Numbered from the stretch's first letter, positions 16,241-25,911 are shown. The stretch: DNA of 49,729 nucleotides from Brasilonema sp. UFV-L1 (GCF_012912105.1 NZ_QMEA01000034.1:1-49729); one strand, 5' to 3'. A program made the numbers and translations. Notes: generated by a model from the letters alone, not told the origin.

Positions 16241-17248
16241 CTATAATTCGTACTCTTTTAAACCCATCGCTAAGCCCAATGGATATATTACATTAGCCCA
16301 CTTAAACTGATGATACATTCTTGACCCAGAATTTTCTGAACATTGAAAGATTAGTATTTCTACCCCTCTTTCCTTTAAATCTTGAAGGTATGGAACATAA
16401 CCAAAATCATCAGCTACTAAAAGTATATTATCAACATTAATAATGCGATGAAGCAGTTCTTCTACCTTAAACAATACAAAATCTCCTGTTTTTTGCTTAT
16501 ATAAATTGTAATTACGACCGACCGACTCTGACATATCTCCCATGAAAAAGCCATGTTCGGTAATTTCCCCTATATCTACTAAATACTCTAAGCTGAAATG
16601 CTCCGAGTAAATCAAATAACAGTTCACCTCATTCCTACGTTCAATATGAGTGTATGTTAAGAGTTGCTCGACTATAGCATCAATGCTCAGCTTCTGGAAT
16701 GTTTTTTCCGGATACAGTTCCTTATAAAATCTTTGTGTCTCCTTAGCTACCTTTTCAAGAAATATTCCATCTATGATGATGGAATTGCTTGTTTTTATGG
16801 GTTTATTGACTGCTTGCCTTAAAAGGATATTTTCAAGTTTAATGATAGCTTCCTTATTAAAGAGTCGCTCTTTAAACTCTTCTTTAGTCTGAAAATTGAT
16901 TGGTATAGCTAGAGAAAAGTTTTCTCCTTCAATTCGCCACTTTTTAATATCAGTATCAAAAAAGATATAAAGATAATCATCTTTTCTGTTATCTTCTTCT
17001 AGATATAGAAAAAGAACAAAATTTTGTTCTACATACTTTTGATTTATTCTCACATTAGAAGATTTTTTAATAGTTCTACCTTTGCATTGAACCTTAATGA
17101 ATGGAGTCATTTTTTTGGAAATATCTTTGATGATCAGTAAATCAGTTCCTTGTTTGTCAAATGATGGTTTGGTAACGAGGAAACCATGCTTAATTAATTT
17201 ATGTTCAATTAGTTTTTCTGCCTGAAGTTCTAATGGCTTATTGTCCAT
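16241..17248 (-). CDS. Putative two-nuclease protein: PD-(D/E)XK-like N-domain plus NYN/PIN-like C-domain
   Basis: This 335-residue protein is not assigned to a named family. Residues 8-110 look like a restriction-endonuclease-fold domain: Glu11, GTD36 and Q54-C55-K56 in a strand-turn-strand setting match the D..(D/E)xK-type QxK core. Residues 155-330 resemble a NYN (LabA/DUF88, PIN-like) RNase domain: SIIIDG with Asp160, a long helix, then NILLVADDFGYVPYLQDL with Asp280/Asp281 and GVEILIF. The gene is visibly A/T-rich relative to its neighbours and abuts the lysC scar, which suggests acquired DNA and perhaps defence. Both domain calls are by eye. Confidence 0.55.
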   Translation of the reverse strand: MDNKPLELQAEKLIEHKLIKHGFLVTKPSFDKQGTDLLIIKDISKKMTPFIKVQCKGRTIKKSSNVRINQKYVEQNFVLFLYLEEDNRKDDYLYIFFDTDIKKWRIEGENFSLAIPINFQTKEEFKERLFNKEAIIKLENILLRQAVNKPIKTSNSIIIDGIFLEKVAKETQRFYKELYPEKTFQKLSIDAIVEQLLTYTHIERRNEVNCYLIYSEHFSLEYLVDIGEITEHGFFMGDMSESVGRNYNLYKQKTGDFVLFKVEELLHRIINVDNILLVADDFGYVPYLQDLKERGVEILIFQCSENSGSRMYHQFKWANVIYPLGLAMGLKEYEL

Positions 17249-17759
17249 CTTTTATTTTTGTTTATCTATAATCTTTATCTAAGCTTAACTGATAACTCAA
17301 GCAATTTAACGGTGTAGTTCCGAATTTTAAAGTAATTTATGATACAATACCACGATTCTAAACTACAATTCATCACTTACCTGTTTAGGACTACCCATAT
17401 CAGATATTTCGCCGAAATTTTCTAGAAACTGTTCTAGATTTGTAGGTTAGGTTGAGGGTAACGCCAAACCCAACAAACACTTGCTCATACCAAGTTGCGT
17501 TCTGTTGTAGTAGTTTGTAATTAGGTGATATTGCTTGCCGCCACGCCTATGGCGTTCCGCCACAGCTATCGCCAACGGCTTGCGGCTTCAGCTCACTCAC
17601 TTCGTTTTGCTTGCAATGACAGGTACTAGCTTTGATGACAACTTGGTATAATGTTAGATTTCGTGCCTCAACCCAACCTACTTTGGTTTTTGTTTTTAGC
17701 TTTAGTCGCTCATCTTGAAGAGGGGGATGACGGTGGTTTTGAATGCATCTGCACTTTAC
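17249..17759. other. Spacer with nested inverted repeats
   Basis: No gene is seen. Inverted repeats at 17442-17457/17666-17681 (GTAGGTTAGGTTGAGG against CCTCAACCCAACCTAC) enclose a second pair at 17487-17497/17639-17649 (ATACCAAGTTG/CAACTTGGTAT). Between these lies dispersed repeat sequence of the GCCACGCCTATGGCGTTCCG type. It looks like repeats inserted into repeats. Confidence 0.6.
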
Positions 17760-18266
17760 CTAAAACTTATCAACCCTGAAAAATAATGTAGGATTGCCAT
17801 TCACAATCCTTTCTTCTACTTCTCTCATTCCGATTCTTTCTGCTACTTTGCGTGACTCAAGGTTTGGTTGATCACAGCTTGCTAAAAGATATTGATAGCC
17901 AAGTTCGTTGAAACAATACTTTAGTATTCTGGTTGCAGCTTCAGTAGCATAGCCTTTTTTGGTAGCTTCAGGCAACAAAGCATAAGCTAATTGCGGTTGC
18001 TCTTCACCAAAGAAGTACCACAAACCAACAAACCCGATAATTTCTTTCTCATCTTTAGTCTCAAGAAACCAAAGACCAAACCTTTTTTCATCAAAGAGTC
18101 TTTGGCTCTCTATCAACATTTCTTCAACTTGTTGCAAAGACCAAATCTTGTCATCGCATAAATATTTTCTAACGTACGGATTAATAAAAATACTGTGTAG
18201 TGTGTTAAGCTCACTTTCTAAGATTGGCTTCAATATCAACCTTTGAGTTTCAAATACCAAGCTCAT
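17760..18266 (-). CDS. GNAT N-acetyltransferase (RimJ/RimL-like)
   Basis: This 168-residue protein starts with FETQRLILKPILESEL, the typical beginning of RimJ/RimL-type GNAT proteins. GFVGLWYFFGEEQPQLAYALLPEATKKGYATEAATRIL is the acetyl-CoA-binding core (here QLAYALLPEATKKGYATEA), and the ending LESRKVAERIGMREV is also typical. These enzymes acetylate protein N-termini or small amines, and the target is unknown. It is monocistronic between repeat-rich spacer and a toxin-antitoxin pair. Confidence 0.88.
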   Translation of the reverse strand: MSLVFETQRLILKPILESELNTLHSIFINPYVRKYLCDDKIWSLQQVEEMLIESQRLFDEKRFGLWFLETKDEKEIIGFVGLWYFFGEEQPQLAYALLPEATKKGYATEAATRILKYCFNELGYQYLLASCDQPNLESRKVAERIGMREVEERIVNGNPTLFFRVDKF

Positions 18267-18325
18267 AACATTTTGCTACATTCAATTTTTCAATTTACTG
18301 TCTAACTATTTATTAGACCGCGCTA

Positions 18326-18580
18326 CTACCCTAACAGTTTGTCATATTCTGCATGTGACCCAATCCAGAACCAAACTATATCATTGTCTTCTTCTACAGC
18401 TACTGCTCGATAGTGTAAGCCTACCCGTGCTGACCAGAAACGTCCTACTTTCTTAAAGTGTACGGATGGATAACGAGGATCTTGTTTAAGCAACTCATAG
18501 CACTGATCAGCAAGTTCTTGAACATCGTGTGGTAACTGTCGATAGTGATACCAGAAATCTGGAGTTGCTCGGTGTCTCAC
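18326..18580 (-). CDS. RelE/ParE-like toxin
   Basis: This 84-residue protein has the small ParE/RelE-fold pattern of a first helix (FWYHYRQLPHDVQELADQCYELL), then strands RYPSVHFKKVG, FWSARVGLHYRAVAVEE and IVWFWIGSHAEYDKLL. Members cut ribosome-bound mRNA or inhibit gyrase, and the target is not decided here. The start codon overlaps the stop of the upstream antitoxin gene by 4 bp (ATGA), which supports translational coupling. Confidence 0.85.
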   Translation of the reverse strand: MRHRATPDFWYHYRQLPHDVQELADQCYELLKQDPRYPSVHFKKVGRFWSARVGLHYRAVAVEEDNDIVWFWIGSHAEYDKLLG

Positions 18581-18783
18581 AGGTCAGTACAGCGTCCTTC
18601 CTGCAGATGTTGCAATGCTCTTTCTGCAAGCGCATCAAGCCGACCTGCTTCCACATCTGCCTCAAACTGTTGATCCCAGACAGCTGCATCAAACTTTGCG
18701 AACCACGTACGGAAAGCAGCAAGTTCCTCTGAGGAAAGTTGAGTGACAGCGCGTTCAATTTCTTGCAAGGTATTTATGTTCAT
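18577..18783 (-). CDS. Antitoxin of the RelE/ParE-like pair
   Basis: This protein of about 68 residues reads MNINTLQEIERAVTQLSSEELAAFRTWFAKFDAA, then WDQQFEADVEAGRLDALAE. The pattern is common in antitoxins next to ParE-like toxins in cyanobacteria. Start is the ATG at 18783. An in-frame GTG at 18789 would add two residues. Its 3' end overlaps the toxin gene by 4 bp. Its own DNA-binding domain is not obvious. Confidence 0.78.
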   Translation of the reverse strand: MNINTLQEIERAVTQLSSEELAAFRTWFAKFDAAVWDQQFEADVEAGRLDALAERALQHLQEGRCTDL

Positions 18784-18958
18784 GGACACTAAGTTTTTGA
18801 CTCCACTGATTCAACTATACCGCCTGTCTATTATTTCCAAGGCATACTTGAAAATCTACAACTCCAAACAATATCCTTACTGATATCCTTAAACCAACAA
18901 GACGATGCTGCAAAGCAGCCGCTACGCGAACACAAAAAAATTGTCGAGGCAAAAGTAG

Positions 18959-20608
18959 ATGATGGAAATCTCAACAATTAAGACTCCCCGCTGGTTTGTC
19001 CGCAGAGATATAGATGGTTTGTTTGGGCTTTTTCTCGACAACTTGATTCAAATTTTGTTAATTGTTAATTTATGTCAAGGGGTGCTTGGCTTTTCTCCCT
19101 CTCTGATATATGGGCGTATTCTCCCAGGAATTGCTTTAAGTTTAATTGTCGGCAACTTTTATTATGGATGGTTAGCCTACAAACAAGGGCAACGAGAACA
19201 ACGGGATGATATCACTGCTTTGCCTTATGGTATTAATACTGTGAGCCTTTTTGCTTATATATTTTTGGTCATGTTACCTGTGCGGTTGACGGCGATCGCC
19301 CAAGGTGTATCATCAGAACAAGCTGCTGAACTCGCATGGCAAGCTGGTTTGGTTGCTTGCTTGGGTTCAGGTTTAATTGAATTAGTCGGTGCATGGGTTG
19401 GTAATCCACTGCGTCGCCTTGCTCCCCGTGCAGCAATGCTTTCTACTTTAGGTGGTATTGCGATCACCTTCATTGCGATTGGCTTTCTGTTTCGGACTTT
19501 TGCGAATCCTATAGTTGGCTTAGTTCCTTTAGGCGTTATTTTAATTACCTATTTTGGACAAGTTCGCTTTGCCATTCCTGGTGGGTTATTAGCAGTGCTT
19601 TTGGGAATTGCTTTGGCGTGGGGTACAGGTTTGGTAACTTGGGATAACGCCAAGTTTGTCGCTGCATTACAACCGATAGGAGTTTACATACCAAGATTAT
19701 GGTTGGGAGATTTATGGAATAGTCGCGCAGTCTTACTGGATTATTTCAGTATTATCTTGCCAATGGGACTATTTAACCTTGTCGGTAGTTTGCAAAACTT
19801 AGAAAGTGCTGAAGCTGCTGGAGATACTTATCCTGCAACCCCAAGTCTTGCAGCCAATGGTATTGGTACGTTAGTTGCAGCCGTTTGTGGTTCTTGTTTC
19901 CCAACAACCATTTATATTGGACATCCTGGTTGGAAAGCTTTAGGTGCAAGAGTCGGTTACTCGATTCTCAACGGTATTGTTATGGGCTTGCTGTGCCTTA
20001 CAGGAACTGTTGCAATCCTTGCCTATTTTGTCCCTGTTGAAGCTGGAATGGCAATTGTGTTGTGGATTGGTATTGTGATTGTAGCTCAAAGCTTCACAGC
20101 AACTCCTCCTCACCATACCCCTGCTGTTGTTGTCGGTTTATTACCAGGTATCGCCGCTTGGGGTGCTTTAATTGCTAAAAATGCACTACGGGCAGCAGGT
20201 TTGGGAACACCAGACAAACCTTTAACGCCTGCCTTAATTGAACAGTTTAAACTGAGCGATACATATATTGATGGTGCTTTTGCTTTGGAGCAGGGGTTTA
20301 TTTTTTCAGCTATGATTTTAGCTGGTATAACAGTTTATATTATTGAGCGAGACTTCCGCAAAGCCGCTTATTGGTCTATGGCAGCAGCTTTACTTTCTTG
20401 GTTTGGCTTGATGCATAGCTACCGCTGGACTGTTGCAGATACTGTTGTTAATTTAGGTTTTGGAGCTGGAATGTCTTGGGCTGTTGGTTATACAATACTC
20501 GCCATTCTCTTTTTCTACACCCAATGGCTAGCGCGTCATCAAAAAGTTGTTGAATCTCCATCACAAGATGCTTTTGAAGGAAATGTAGAGAACTCCAACC
20601 TCTCATAA
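18959..20608 (+). CDS. NCS2-family (xanthine/uracil-type) permease
   Basis: This 549-residue integral membrane protein has about 12-14 hydrophobic segments. Early RRDIDGLFGLFLDNLIQ, ALPYGINTVSLFAYIFLVMLP and the central NLVGSLQNLESAEAAGDTYP match the NCS2/AzgA-like branch of nucleobase:cation symporters. Substrate could be a purine or related base, and the motif set is not enough to decide. It starts at ATG 18959 with GAGG about 11 bases upstream (ATGATG gives a second ATG at 18962). It is transcribed alone, and its flanks contain dispersed repeats. Confidence 0.85.
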   Translation: MMEISTIKTPRWFVRRDIDGLFGLFLDNLIQILLIVNLCQGVLGFSPSLIYGRILPGIALSLIVGNFYYGWLAYKQGQREQRDDITALPYGINTVSLFAYIFLVMLPVRLTAIAQGVSSEQAAELAWQAGLVACLGSGLIELVGAWVGNPLRRLAPRAAMLSTLGGIAITFIAIGFLFRTFANPIVGLVPLGVILITYFGQVRFAIPGGLLAVLLGIALAWGTGLVTWDNAKFVAALQPIGVYIPRLWLGDLWNSRAVLLDYFSIILPMGLFNLVGSLQNLESAEAAGDTYPATPSLAANGIGTLVAAVCGSCFPTTIYIGHPGWKALGARVGYSILNGIVMGLLCLTGTVAILAYFVPVEAGMAIVLWIGIVIVAQSFTATPPHHTPAVVVGLLPGIAAWGALIAKNALRAAGLGTPDKPLTPALIEQFKLSDTYIDGAFALEQGFIFSAMILAGITVYIIERDFRKAAYWSMAAALLSWFGLMHSYRWTVADTVVNLGFGAGMSWAVGYTILAILFFYTQWLARHQKVVESPSQDAFEGNVENSNLS

Positions 20609-20874
20609 AGACAGTAGTTTTCTCCAAAGCAAACCTGTGTTCTACTCAATTGCTCTTACTTACGTTAGATGGGCAACCTTGAATATTTTAGGTATTTTGG
20701 TAACCGACAATATATTTGCATTCGCTTGATTCTAAAAATTCAAGCTAATTTTTGAATTTGTCTTGACAAACAACGACACTTATGTAGCTTCACCTAACAA
20801 CTTCATTCCATAAACTCACCTAACCACTGCTAACTCACTTTAATAGGTGCATACACCGAACAGTTGAAAATAAA

Positions 20875-23800
20875 ATGACAAACTCAATGTTGAAAAATGA
20901 CCCTTTATGGTTCAAGAATGCCATTATTTACGAAGTGCCTGTTCGTGCCTTTGCGGACAGCAACGGTGATGGTATTGGCGACTTTCGAGGACTCACAGAA
21001 AAACTGGATTATCTGCAAGACTTAGGTGTGACTACCGTCTGGGTGCTACCGTTTTTTCCCTCACCACTGAAAGATGATGGTTATGATATTGCAGATTATA
21101 CAAGTGTTAACCCCATCTACGGGACTTTAGAAGATTTCAAAGAGTTCTTGGATGCCGCTCATCAACGGGGTCTTCGCGTCGTTATTGAGTTAATGGTCAA
21201 TCATACATCTGACCAGCATTCCTGGTTTCAACGGGCACGTCGCGCTCCTAAGGGTAGCAAAGAACGAGATTTCTATGTCTGGAGTGATAGTCCAGAAAAA
21301 TATCAAGAGGCGCGGATTATTTTCCAAGATTTTGAAACCTCAAACTGGTCTTGGGATCCAATTGCGAAAGCATATTACTGGCATCGCTTCTACTCCCATC
21401 AGCCAGATTTAAACTATGATAATCCCGCAGTACGGCAGGCAATATTTGATGTCCTGGATTTTTGGTTAGAAATGGGGGTAGATGCATTTCGACTAGATGC
21501 AGTGCCTTATTTGTATGAACGAGAAGGAACAAACTGCGAAAACTTACCTGAAACTCATGCTTATCTAAAGGAACTGCGATCGTACGTTGATGCAAAATAC
21601 CCAAACCGAATGCTGCTAGCCGAGGCGAATCAATGGCCTGAAGATGCAGCAGAATATTATGGTAATGGGGATGAGTGTCATATGAACTTTCATTTTCCCC
21701 TCATGCCACGCTTGTTTATGGCTGTGAGGATGGAAGATAATTTCCCCATCATTGATATTCTCAACCAAACTCCTGTCATTCCTGATAATTGTCAGTGGGG
21801 ATTGTTTTTGCGCAACCACGACGAACTCACATTGGAAATGGTGACAGATGAAGACCGAGACTATATGTATCGGGTTTATGCACAAGACCCAGTGATGAGA
21901 CTCAATTTAGGTATTCGTCGTAGGTTAGCACCACTTTTGGGAAATGACCGTCGGCAGATAGAACTGCTTAATAGTATACTGTTGTCTTTGCCAGGAACAC
22001 CTGTGCTTTATTACGGGGATGAGATTGGCATGGGGGACAACGTTTATGTAGGCGATCGCAATGGTGTTCGTACACCCATGCAGTGGAGTTCGGATCGTAA
22101 CGCTGGTTTTAGTCGTGCCAACCCCCAAAAATTGTATTTACCCGTCATCGTAGAATCAGAATACCACTACGAAGCACTCAACGTTGAAGCACAACGGGCT
22201 AATCCCAATTCCCTGTGGTATTCGATGAAACGCTTGATTGCTACTAGAAAGCGTTTCCAAGCACTTGGTAGTGGTAATTTTGAATTACTTCACCCCAAGA
22301 ACCGTAAAGTTCTTGCCTTCACCCGCACCTATCAAGAGGAAACAATTTTAGTAGTGGCAAATTTGTCCCGCTTTGTGCAGACAGTCGAATTAGACTTATC
22401 AGCATTTAAGGGACAAGTTCCAGTGGAAATTTTTGGTCAAACAGAGTTTCCATCTGTTGGGGATTCGTCTTACTTTCTCAGCCTTAGCCCTTATGGATTT
22501 TACTGGTTTGCTTTGTCGCCTAAACTCAGCTTAACCCAGCCGCCCATACCTGAGTCAGAGCTTACAACACTGGTTGTTAGTGGTCAATGGCATAATGTCT
22601 TTTACCAGCGGGAAATGAAAGCAACGCTGGAATCTATTTTGCGGGATTACCTGTATACCTGTAGCTGGTTCGGTGGCAAAACTCTGAGTATTCAATCTAC
22701 ACAAATTACAGAAACAGTCTTAATGTCCTCGCAGGATACAGAGGCTAACATAGTTTGGGTACGAGTTGAATACATCCGAGCAGATGCTGAAACTTACCTT
22801 TTGCTTTTAGCTTACGCAGAAGGTGAGCAAGCAAGCCAGATTTTAGCACAAAACCCTCAAGCTGTGGTCGCTCGCCTCGAGATTCAAGGCAGAGAAGAAG
22901 TAGGAATTTTATTCGATGCGACTGTAGACAAGAACTTTGTGAATCTACTGGTGGATGCAATTGCCCATAATCGCTCGTATAAAGGTAAAGCAGGGGAATT
23001 GATTGCTAGTGCTACTGATTTACTTCCACAATTAAGTGGAGATGATTCGTATCTTGAACCAACTCTTCTTACAGGAGAACACAAAAATACTTCTGTCATT
23101 TATGGCGATCGCCTGTTTTTGAAAATACTCCGCAAAGTTGAGGAGGGAATGCATCCGGATTTAGAACTCCGGCGCTTCCTGAGTGAGAAAAAACTCTTAA
23201 AACACTATGCCCCTGTTGCTGGGGCGCTGGAGTATCGTGGCTTAACGAACACAGGAGTTCAACCTACCCTACCCGTAACCATAGGAATACTGCAAGAATA
23301 TATCCAAGATACCCGCACTGGCTGGGATTATACTCTTGATAGCTTGCAGGACTTTTTTGAACTTGTGAGGACACAGCAAGCAGACGTTACTGAGATACCC
23401 GTTCCGTCTGGTTCGTTCTTAGATTTGGTGGGAACTGAAATACCTGAATTGGCTAACCAAACCATCGGTTCTTACTTAGTCAGCGCCCAACTCTTAGGTC
23501 AGAGTACAGCAGAACTCCATACTGCCTTAGCTTGCGATCCAGTAAATCCTGATTTTGCTCCTGAACCGTTTTCATCATTTTACCAACGTTCTATTTACCA
23601 ATACGCTCGCAATCTTACTGGGCAAGTTTTACTGGTACTAGGAGATAAGCTTAATAAGCTACCCTCGAATACTCAGGAACTCGCCAAGGCTGTTCTTAAC
23701 CGTCACCAGGAAATTCTCGGACGTTACCAGTTAGTCCTGAACGGCAAAATCACTGCCATGCGTACTCGTTATCACGGAGACTATCATTTGGGGCGAGTGC

Positions 23801-24228
23801 TGTACACAGGCAAGGATTTTATTATCTTTGACTTTGAAGGTAGAGAAGGTCGGAGTTTGAGTGAACGGCGCATGAAGCGTTCTCCCCTTCGAGACGTTGC
23901 AGGAATGCTGTTATCTTTCTACTACACTGCAAATCAAGCGCTTCGCAGTGAAATCGAAACTGGAATGGTTCGCCCAGACGAATTCTCCCTAATAGAGACT
24001 TGGAGTCAATTCTGGTCTACTTGGGTCAGTGCTGTATTCTTGAATAGTTATCTAGAAACGGCTAGTCAAGATAATTTCTTGCCCAAAACAACTGCAGAAC
24101 TAAAAGTGCTTTTAGATGCCTTTATTCTGGAGAAAGCGATTTCCGCATTAAGTCATGAACTTAACAATCGCCCAGACTGCGTGGAAATTCCGCTTCGACA
24201 AATTTTGCAGTTGTTGTCAGTAAATTGA
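20875..24228 (+). CDS. treS: Trehalose synthase (maltose glucosylmutase)-maltokinase fusion
   Basis: This 1117-residue bifunctional protein has an N-terminal GH13 TreS domain (about 1-560: WFKNAIIYEVPVRAFADSNG, HTSDQHSWFQ) with nucleophile Asp208 in DAFRLDA, acid/base Glu250 in LAEANQW and Asp316 in RNHDE. The C-terminal maltokinase (Mak/Pep2) domain (about 600-1110) has RYHGDYHLGRVL (Asp969) and IIFDFEG (Asp986). TreS interconverts maltose and trehalose, and the kinase makes maltose-1-phosphate, the GlgE substrate in other bacteria. The fusion is known in many bacteria. No glgE or glgB lies nearby. A hairpin terminator follows. Confidence 0.95.
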   Translation: MTNSMLKNDPLWFKNAIIYEVPVRAFADSNGDGIGDFRGLTEKLDYLQDLGVTTVWVLPFFPSPLKDDGYDIADYTSVNPIYGTLEDFKEFLDAAHQRGLRVVIELMVNHTSDQHSWFQRARRAPKGSKERDFYVWSDSPEKYQEARIIFQDFETSNWSWDPIAKAYYWHRFYSHQPDLNYDNPAVRQAIFDVLDFWLEMGVDAFRLDAVPYLYEREGTNCENLPETHAYLKELRSYVDAKYPNRMLLAEANQWPEDAAEYYGNGDECHMNFHFPLMPRLFMAVRMEDNFPIIDILNQTPVIPDNCQWGLFLRNHDELTLEMVTDEDRDYMYRVYAQDPVMRLNLGIRRRLAPLLGNDRRQIELLNSILLSLPGTPVLYYGDEIGMGDNVYVGDRNGVRTPMQWSSDRNAGFSRANPQKLYLPVIVESEYHYEALNVEAQRANPNSLWYSMKRLIATRKRFQALGSGNFELLHPKNRKVLAFTRTYQEETILVVANLSRFVQTVELDLSAFKGQVPVEIFGQTEFPSVGDSSYFLSLSPYGFYWFALSPKLSLTQPPIPESELTTLVVSGQWHNVFYQREMKATLESILRDYLYTCSWFGGKTLSIQSTQITETVLMSSQDTEANIVWVRVEYIRADAETYLLLLAYAEGEQASQILAQNPQAVVARLEIQGREEVGILFDATVDKNFVNLLVDAIAHNRSYKGKAGELIASATDLLPQLSGDDSYLEPTLLTGEHKNTSVIYGDRLFLKILRKVEEGMHPDLELRRFLSEKKLLKHYAPVAGALEYRGLTNTGVQPTLPVTIGILQEYIQDTRTGWDYTLDSLQDFFELVRTQQADVTEIPVPSGSFLDLVGTEIPELANQTIGSYLVSAQLLGQSTAELHTALACDPVNPDFAPEPFSSFYQRSIYQYARNLTGQVLLVLGDKLNKLPSNTQELAKAVLNRHQEILGRYQLVLNGKITAMRTRYHGDYHLGRVLYTGKDFIIFDFEGREGRSLSERRMKRSPLRDVAGMLLSFYYTANQALRSEIETGMVRPDEFSLIETWSQFWSTWVSAVFLNSYLETASQDNFLPKTTAELKVLLDAFILEKAISALSHELNNRPDCVEIPLRQILQLLSVN

Positions 24229-24255
24229 GAAAATATTAGGGACTTGTTTGTCTTA

Positions 24256-24296
24256 GCTTCTGAAGCCCTCTGTTCGCAGAACTTCAGAGGCTTTTC
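24256..24296 (+). terminator. Terminator of treS
   Basis: GCTTCTGAAG at 24256-24265 pairs with CTTCAGAGGC at 24282-24291, with one G-T pair, and TTTTC follows. It lies 27 bases after the treS stop. Confidence 0.65.
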
Positions 24297-24799
24297 TCAA
24301 ACCACATAACATTCCTGGTGCGTGAACATAGAACAATGACCAATCACTGAAAAGTTTATTAAAATTCAAGATTTACGCAAACAAACTCGATTGATACACA
24401 AATCGTCTGTTTCGCAAACAAATACGAAGGAAGAAAACGGATTTGGTGTCAGATGGTGCCTAAGTCCTAACATTAAGAATAAGAATCTTTTTTGAGAGCG
24501 CAGCATGGCACGAAGTGCCGTACTTTGAATGAGCAAATGTTAGCGTAGCGTGTCGTAGGCAGCGAATTTTGAATTAATACAAGTATTGTCTCCTGTCTAG
24601 TAACTTTATTCAAAGTTTGTGGATTGTACTTAAGTACAAATTTTGATTTCACCTTGTACGTAAAGTAATATTTAGTAATGCAAATTTTTACAAAAAGTTA
24701 TCCAATTTCTATGCATTTCTCAAGAAAAGGTTGCCATACTTGTGAGGGATTAAACCATTTTTACGTCAACCAGATTTTGATTTAATAAGCATCCTAGTT
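24297..24799. other. Non-coding spacer with one repeat and a 16-bp palindrome
   Basis: A dispersed repeat lies near 24500-24560 (GCACGAAGTGCCGTAC, GTTAGCGTAGCGTG). A perfect palindrome TTGTACTTAAGTACAA lies at 24624-24639. The remainder is A/T-rich and should hold the promoter of the small Cys-rich gene. No coding region is seen. Confidence 0.45.
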
Positions 24800-24979
24800 A
24801 TGACAACCATGAAGTCCTGCGTTTCAACTTGTCGATACTGTCGGTATTATACTCCAGAGGGTCAGCGTGGTGGTACTTGCGGGTTATTAGGTGTATTGGT
24901 GAAATCTGGATGGAAAGCTTGCTCCTTATCTATCCCATCTTTTGGACCTTCTTGCAGAAGTCTGGTTAGCAGCCTTTAG
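24800..24979 (+). CDS. Small cysteine-rich protein (59 residues)
   Basis: This short ORF encodes MTTMKSCVSTCRYCRYYTPE, then GQRGGTCGLLGVLVKSGWKACSL and a Ser-rich tail. The pattern C-x3-C-x2-C...GG-x-C...W-x2-C recalls small conserved cyanobacterial proteins with Cys pairs, possibly metal- or cluster-binding. The pattern CxxxC..YYTPEG.RGG.C is the part I recognise as recurrent. Function is unknown. It stands alone between repeat-rich spacers. A start at ATG 24809 (the second Met) is possible. Confidence 0.6.
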   Translation: MTTMKSCVSTCRYCRYYTPEGQRGGTCGLLGVLVKSGWKACSLSIPSFGPSCRSLVSSL

Positions 24980-25142
24980 AAAACTTTTGGACGAATCAAT
25001 AGGTTAAATTTCTTTATTTTTACCAGAAACTACCAGATATTTAGCTTCAAGCGTCCGTCATATCTTAATAAAAGCTTTGCGTTGACTTTATCTATTATCT
25101 TATCCACCTAGGTAGGATAAGAGCATCAGGAGGTGATCTGAC
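24980..25142. other. Spacer with imperfect palindrome before the tnpB relic
   Basis: CTTATCCACCTAGGTAGGATAAG near 25097-25120 is an imperfect palindrome, possibly the left-end hairpin of the decayed element. GGAGGTGATCTGAC just before the relic's TTG looks like an intact ribosome binding site. Confidence 0.4.
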
Positions 25143-25563
25143 TTGAAAAGAGTAACGCAAACAAACAAGGCAAAGTTTGAGCGACTAAATCAAACAAAAG
25201 CCGAGTTATTTGAAGAAATGACGGTTTTGGCAACAGATTTAGCTAAGATTTGGCTAATAAGTTGTTGAGTGTTCTATTCGCCAGAGACGAAAGTTAATAA
25301 CTTTCAAGGTTAAAACTCGTTTGATATCTGCTCTGTCTAACCAAGTCATTCAACACATCACTTCTGATACTACAAAAAAGGCAAAGTCTTTTAAACGACT
25401 ACCAAGAGAAATGAATAACCAGAATTGGACATCGCACAAAGTGGGAACCACATCAATGCTGCTAGAAATATCATGCAGTGGGTGAGGAGTATGTGTTTTC
25501 TGGTGCTAAACAGAGACACGGCTGCTATGGCTTTATCTTATTCAGAGTTCGGGGGCTGTTTGG
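25143..25563 (+). pseudogene. Decayed tnpB of a second IS200/IS605-type element
   Basis: A TTG start after GGAGGTGATCTGAC encodes KRVTQTNKAKFERLNQTKAE and stops at 25268. A second frame (about 25305-25430) encodes KVKTRLISALSNQVIQ and KSFKRLPREMNNQNWT, typical of the N-terminal part of some TnpB proteins. A third frame gives GNHINAARNIMQWV, the C-terminal RuvC-III region (NAARNI). The central half is deleted and frames are shifted. Downstream to 25910 is non-coding sequence that should include the rplU promoter. Confidence 0.65.
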
Positions 25564-25911
25564 CGTAGCCCCAAACTTGATGAAAAACTAATACACGGCG
25601 ATTGGGGACGCTGATGCCAAAATTCCATGCTTTAAGACTACATTAGGCAACAGCGAACATGTGGTAGCTGTGGGAGCGGGAGCGTCAAACTCATCGCTTT
25701 AGATAAATAACTGGGAAATTTTGTTTAAGAACGCTTTTTCATCAAAGGTTTATTCTTCGTTTCTTATTTTGACAAAAACTAAATCCTTGAGGTAAAATCA
25801 GAGATTGTGTGCTAATTCCTGCTCGGATCAGGTAAAAGCAATACAAAAGCTGGAAAACTTTTTACAAGCATACAGTCCAGCTACCTGTACGGCAACCTCA
25901 AGGACAATTTT

